From the NCBI RefSeq assembly GCF_001949125.1, contig NZ_MSTI01000110.1, positions 1-15,509 of the forward strand: 15,509 bases of DNA, written 5' to 3'. Under the pieces are notes generated by a model. The model was not told the DNA's origin and did not search any database. It worked only from the letters and a program-made list of their open reading frames with translations. A program made the translations under genes and the position numbers. This stretch comes from Deinococcus marmoris. GTDB lineage: Bacteria > Deinococcota > Deinococci > Deinococcales > Deinococcaceae. Within the stretch, counting starts at the first letter, position 1. Every line of letters begins with the position of its first letter. Positions 13,444 through 15,509 of the stretch are shown piece by piece.

Positions 13444-13685
13444 TTGGTCGCTCCTCTTGTCGAGCTGGCTTTCAATGCAATATAGCGCTGATCGGTGGAA
13501 ATGAGATGCTTGCGGGCGCTCCAGACACTGCTTTGGGGACTTGAGATGGTGTCTAGGAAGGGTATGGGCAGGCGATGACAGGCAAACGGTACTCGGTGGT
13601 CTGCATGGCATTCTGGGGAGCGAGTCCTGTGATCCAGGTCTCGTCGTGATGGGTGAAGATCAGCGGTCCTGTAAACCCGTAGCGA
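13444..13685. other. Region upstream of the recombinase leader without a supported gene
   Basis: Short frames on both strands here lack ribosome sites and family features. It probably contains the minus-strand promoter of the recombinase; TATATT around 13481-13486 on the minus strand is a possible -10 box without a good -35. I see nothing else clear. Confidence 0.4.
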
Positions 13686-13942
13686 GTGCAGATTGTTGGG
13701 GGTGGAGACCTGAACGCTTTCCTGCCCCTGCTCCAGCGTGTGTGGGGACTTGTGCGCGAACTGGCCTATACCAGGGCGGCGTTTTGGCGTTGTGGGGTCA
13801 GCGGCGGACATGTCCCGACTGCCGGGGACGCTTCACCAGAAGCGTGGTCGACAAGAGGGATATCCGAGACCTGTTGGCTGAGACGGGTTGGAGTGGAGCT
13901 GGAATCAGCGGTGACTGGAGCGTGGAGGTGCAGGAGCCGTAA
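13686..13942 (+). pseudogene. Possible frameshifted remnant of a small protein gene
   Basis: From GTG 13686 one frame reads as protein-like sequence (LNAFLPLLQRVWGLVREL, AYTRAAFWRCGV). Around 13795-13805 the coding character moves to the -1 frame (TCPDCRGRFTRSVVDKRD, IRDLLAETGWSGAGISGDWS) and ends at TAA 13940-13942. The second part has high GC at third codon positions and a CPDC knuckle. No ribosome site is seen before GTG 13686, and I do not recognise the family. It could be a decayed gene with one lost base, or chance open frames. It ends 9 bp before the metalloprotease start. Confidence 0.3.
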
Positions 13943-13951
13943 AGTGCGTGG

Positions 13952-14941
13952 GTGCATCTTTCTCTGGGTCGCTTGTGGCGTTGGTTGTCCTGCCTGCTGC
14001 TGTGCTGGACCCTGCTGGGTCACGCAGGAGCCGCCTCGTTTGGCATCGAGACACGGCTGCTGGGCCGGCCCCTGACGGCTCAGCAGCAGGCCACGGTGCG
14101 GGAAGCGGCAGACCGGGTCGGGGCGCTGATCACGTCGCCTTACGCGCCAGTTCGGGTGGAGATCGCGGCCAATGATTGCGATCAGGGGCTGCCAAAGGTG
14201 CAGGGGACCCTGAAGAAACTCTTGGTCTTCGTGGTGGTCAAGCGCCTGGGTGACGATGTGTACGCCACCGGCATGCCGTGTGACCTGCGGGACGGTTCCT
14301 ACCTGCCGGTGTACGGCGTCATTGATCTGAATGCCGATGGGCTGTCCGAACTCGCGCGTGAAGACCTGCTGGACACCATGATCCACGAACTGCTGCATGT
14401 GCTGGGCGTGGGCACGCTGTGGGAAGCGGAGTACCGGGTGTCCATCAGTGGCGATACAGACGAACGAAGCTTCGTGCGGCGCGTGGGCGGGGCGCTGTAC
14501 TACACCGGCCCACACGCTCTGGCGGCATACCGGACGCTGGGAGGGCAGAAACCAGGTGTGCCTCTGGACCCGGATGCCGGGCACTGGTCAGGCCGGGCGG
14601 TCTGCGCTGAGATTCTGTCCGGGGCGGCCGGCGACTTCACGGGGCGCGTCAACCCAGTCAGTGTGTTGACGCTGGGCGCGTTGGAGGATCTGGGCTACCG
14701 GGTCAACCGGGCTGGGGCCAGCTCTTTCAAACTGCCGCAGGGAAGCTGCGCTGCGCAAATCAAAAAGGACGCCAGTGTGAACCCACCGGGTGCGCCGATG
14801 CGGGTGCCGCAGGGAGGATTTGCAACCTGTGCTGCGGCCCGGGCCGCAGGTGCGAGTCTGCCGATTCGGCGGGGTCAGCCGGGGTACCGGGTGGGACTGG
14901 ATGGAGATGGAGACGGCTTAGCCTGTGAAACTGGACGGTGA
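13952..14941 (+). CDS. Secreted leishmanolysin-like zinc metalloprotease with C-terminal Excalibur domain
   Basis: The 329-residue product starts with a signal peptide: a basic n-region, the hydrophobic LSCLLLCWTLLG, and a probable AGA-A cleavage near residue 27. The catalytic helix is MIHELLHVLGVGTLW: His145, Glu146 and His149, the HExxH zinc site, extended by GxGTLW as in M8 peptidases. A third zinc ligand is likely His211 in DAGHWSGRAVCAEILSG, and VSVLTLGALEDLGYRVN (~236-252) matches the conserved Met-turn-like end of the family, although here without Met. Residues ~289-327 form an Excalibur calcium-binding domain: FATCAAARAAGASLPIRRGQ, then GYRVGLDGDGDGLACE. The start GTG 13952 is chosen to include the full signal peptide; its ribosome site is weak (GGAG at 13933-13936). 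It is probably exported to the cell surface or medium; the substrate is unknown. Confidence 0.85.
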   Translation: MHLSLGRLWRWLSCLLLCWTLLGHAGAASFGIETRLLGRPLTAQQQATVREAADRVGALITSPYAPVRVEIAANDCDQGLPKVQGTLKKLLVFVVVKRLGDDVYATGMPCDLRDGSYLPVYGVIDLNADGLSELAREDLLDTMIHELLHVLGVGTLWEAEYRVSISGDTDERSFVRRVGGALYYTGPHALAAYRTLGGQKPGVPLDPDAGHWSGRAVCAEILSGAAGDFTGRVNPVSVLTLGALEDLGYRVNRAGASSFKLPQGSCAAQIKKDASVNPPGAPMRVPQGGFATCAAARAAGASLPIRRGQPGYRVGLDGDGDGLACETGR

Positions 14942-15092
14942 TGGTGGACGGCGCTGCTTCGAGAACCCAGAAACTCAAAGAATCAGACATAAAGGGCCAG
15001 GAGGCTTTGTTGAGCGCCAGGGATGATCTGAATCGTAGACCGTTCTGTACTCCATCTGCCTTGACTGACATCTTGCAGTTTTGGAAAAGGAT

Positions 15093-15153
15093 GTCTGGAA
15101 CGCACTTTTGGCCCCATAGTGAGGTGTGTACCCAAAAGAATCGCGCTCCAGAC
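15093..15153. repeat. Long imperfect inverted repeat near the second transposase
   Basis: GTCTGGAACGCACTTTTGG (15093-15111) is matched by the reverse complement of 15132-15153, GTCTGGAGCGCGATTCTTTT plus GG, with one substitution and a 3-base gap. The loop is 20 bases. It lies 20 bp beyond the transposase stop. It may be the end of an insertion sequence, a junction of two elements, or a strong hairpin protecting against read-through. Confidence 0.6.
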
Positions 15154-15172
15154 GGCTGGTAGAAGGCTGGAA

Positions 15173-15509
15173 TCATGACCGACATGGGTTCTTCATGACC
15201 ACGGTGCTGAGCAGGCGCAGCACGCTCCACACCGTGTCCGTGATCCCGATGGCCATTGCTGGCGTCCGTTGCGCATATTGACGACGCCCCACCGGTTCAT
15301 TCAACTTGACTCGCAGGCTCCGGTTCACCCGACAGAAGTTATAGATCCCATTGACCAGATCACTGACCGTCTGACGGACGTGGGGAAGCCTCGCAAACGC
15401 GAGGCTTCTGCGGACTTGGTGCGGATTCATACGCCGGGCCGTCCCGTTGTGCCGTTCCACTGCCGAGGTGTTGGGGGTTTTGTATCCGAGAAAGGCCAGC
15501 TCCTGATTG
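15173..15509 (-). CDS. Transposase, C-terminal part (IS1-like/DDE), cut by the right edge
   Basis: The frame is open from the right edge and ends at TGA 15173-15175, giving the last 111 residues. It contains AFLGYKTPNTSAVERHNGTA, RRMNPHQVRRSLAFARLPHV and a distal INFCR-like YNFCRVNRSLRVKLNEPVG with RTPAMAIGITD. The VERHNGT motif carries the likely third acidic residue of a DDE catalytic site, as in IS1-like and related integrase-fold transposases. The upstream half, including the two aspartates, is outside the window. Family assignment is tentative. Together with the IS at the left edge it marks the window as plasmid accessory DNA. Confidence 0.75.
   Translation of the reverse strand, partial: NQELAFLGYKTPNTSAVERHNGTARRMNPHQVRRSLAFARLPHVRQTVSDLVNGIYNFCRVNRSLRVKLNEPVGRRQYAQRTPAMAIGITDTVWSVLRLLSTVVMKNPCRS
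15173..15509 (-). mobile_element. Partial insertion sequence at the right edge
   Basis: The element is inferred from the transposase fragment. Its left boundary is not defined: it may lie between 15093 and 15172, where a long inverted repeat occurs, but its partner end is outside the window. Confidence 0.5.

Noticed and set aside
12413..13504. Plus-strand open frame of 363 codons opposite the recombinase
   Set aside because: The minus strand encodes a complete tyrosine recombinase with all catalytic residues; this frame is its shadow.
13440..13811. Minus-strand open frame upstream of the recombinase
   Set aside because: There is no ribosome site, no recognisable motif and low-complexity composition; only its far 3' end coincides with the leader ORF region.

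Overview
The window looks like part of a GC-rich plasmid or megaplasmid, most likely from Deinococcus or a close relative. The basis is the RPA-type replication initiator, the type of ParB, the strong GC bias at third codon positions, GTG/TTG starts and AGGAGG ribosome sites. The genus is inferred from how these families look; nothing was searched. Layout: (1) 1-339 is the end of an IS5-like insertion sequence with a transposase cut by the left edge. (2) 431-1779 holds a RidA-family gene facing an AraC-family regulator. (3) 2181-3170 is a self-contained two-gene operon, an ArsR regulator plus an SRPBCC/AHSA1 protein, with a palindromic promoter and a clear terminator. (4) 3205-9384 is a long co-directional block of small enzymes: three dihydrofolate-reductase-like (RibD C-terminal) proteins, an alpha/beta hydrolase, a YdeI/OmdA protein, a DUF1569 protein, a DUF4287/DUF5655 protein, a 14-TM DHA2 drug-efflux pump and a VOC-fold protein. 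Most junctions overlap by four bases or are separated by 1-45 bases. (5) 9495-12445 is the replicon core: a parB broken by a frameshift and lacking a neighbouring parA, a convergent replication initiator gene, an AT-rich unwinding candidate and an iteron array with about 10 copies. (6) 12174-13443 holds terminator-like hairpins, a perfect 32-bp palindrome and an intact tyrosine recombinase preceded by a nine-codon leader ORF. (7) 13686-13942 is a probable remnant gene, and 13952-14941 encodes a secreted leishmanolysin-like metalloprotease with a C-terminal Excalibur domain. (8) 15173-15509 is the 3' part of a second transposase, cut by the right edge. How the parts may work together: the initiator probably binds the iterons and opens the adjacent AT-rich DNA. 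The recombinase may resolve plasmid multimers, and the palindrome could be its site or a ParB/Rep site. The efflux pump, the VOC protein, the small reductase-like proteins and the ArsR/SRPBCC pair resemble an accessory cassette for stress or xenobiotic resistance, but no substrate can be read from the sequence. The most unusual items are the triple-reductase cassette, the 22/33/32-bp hierarchical iteron array, the perfect palindrome, the leader ORF of the recombinase, the damaged partition locus, and the long inverted repeat just upstream of the cassette.
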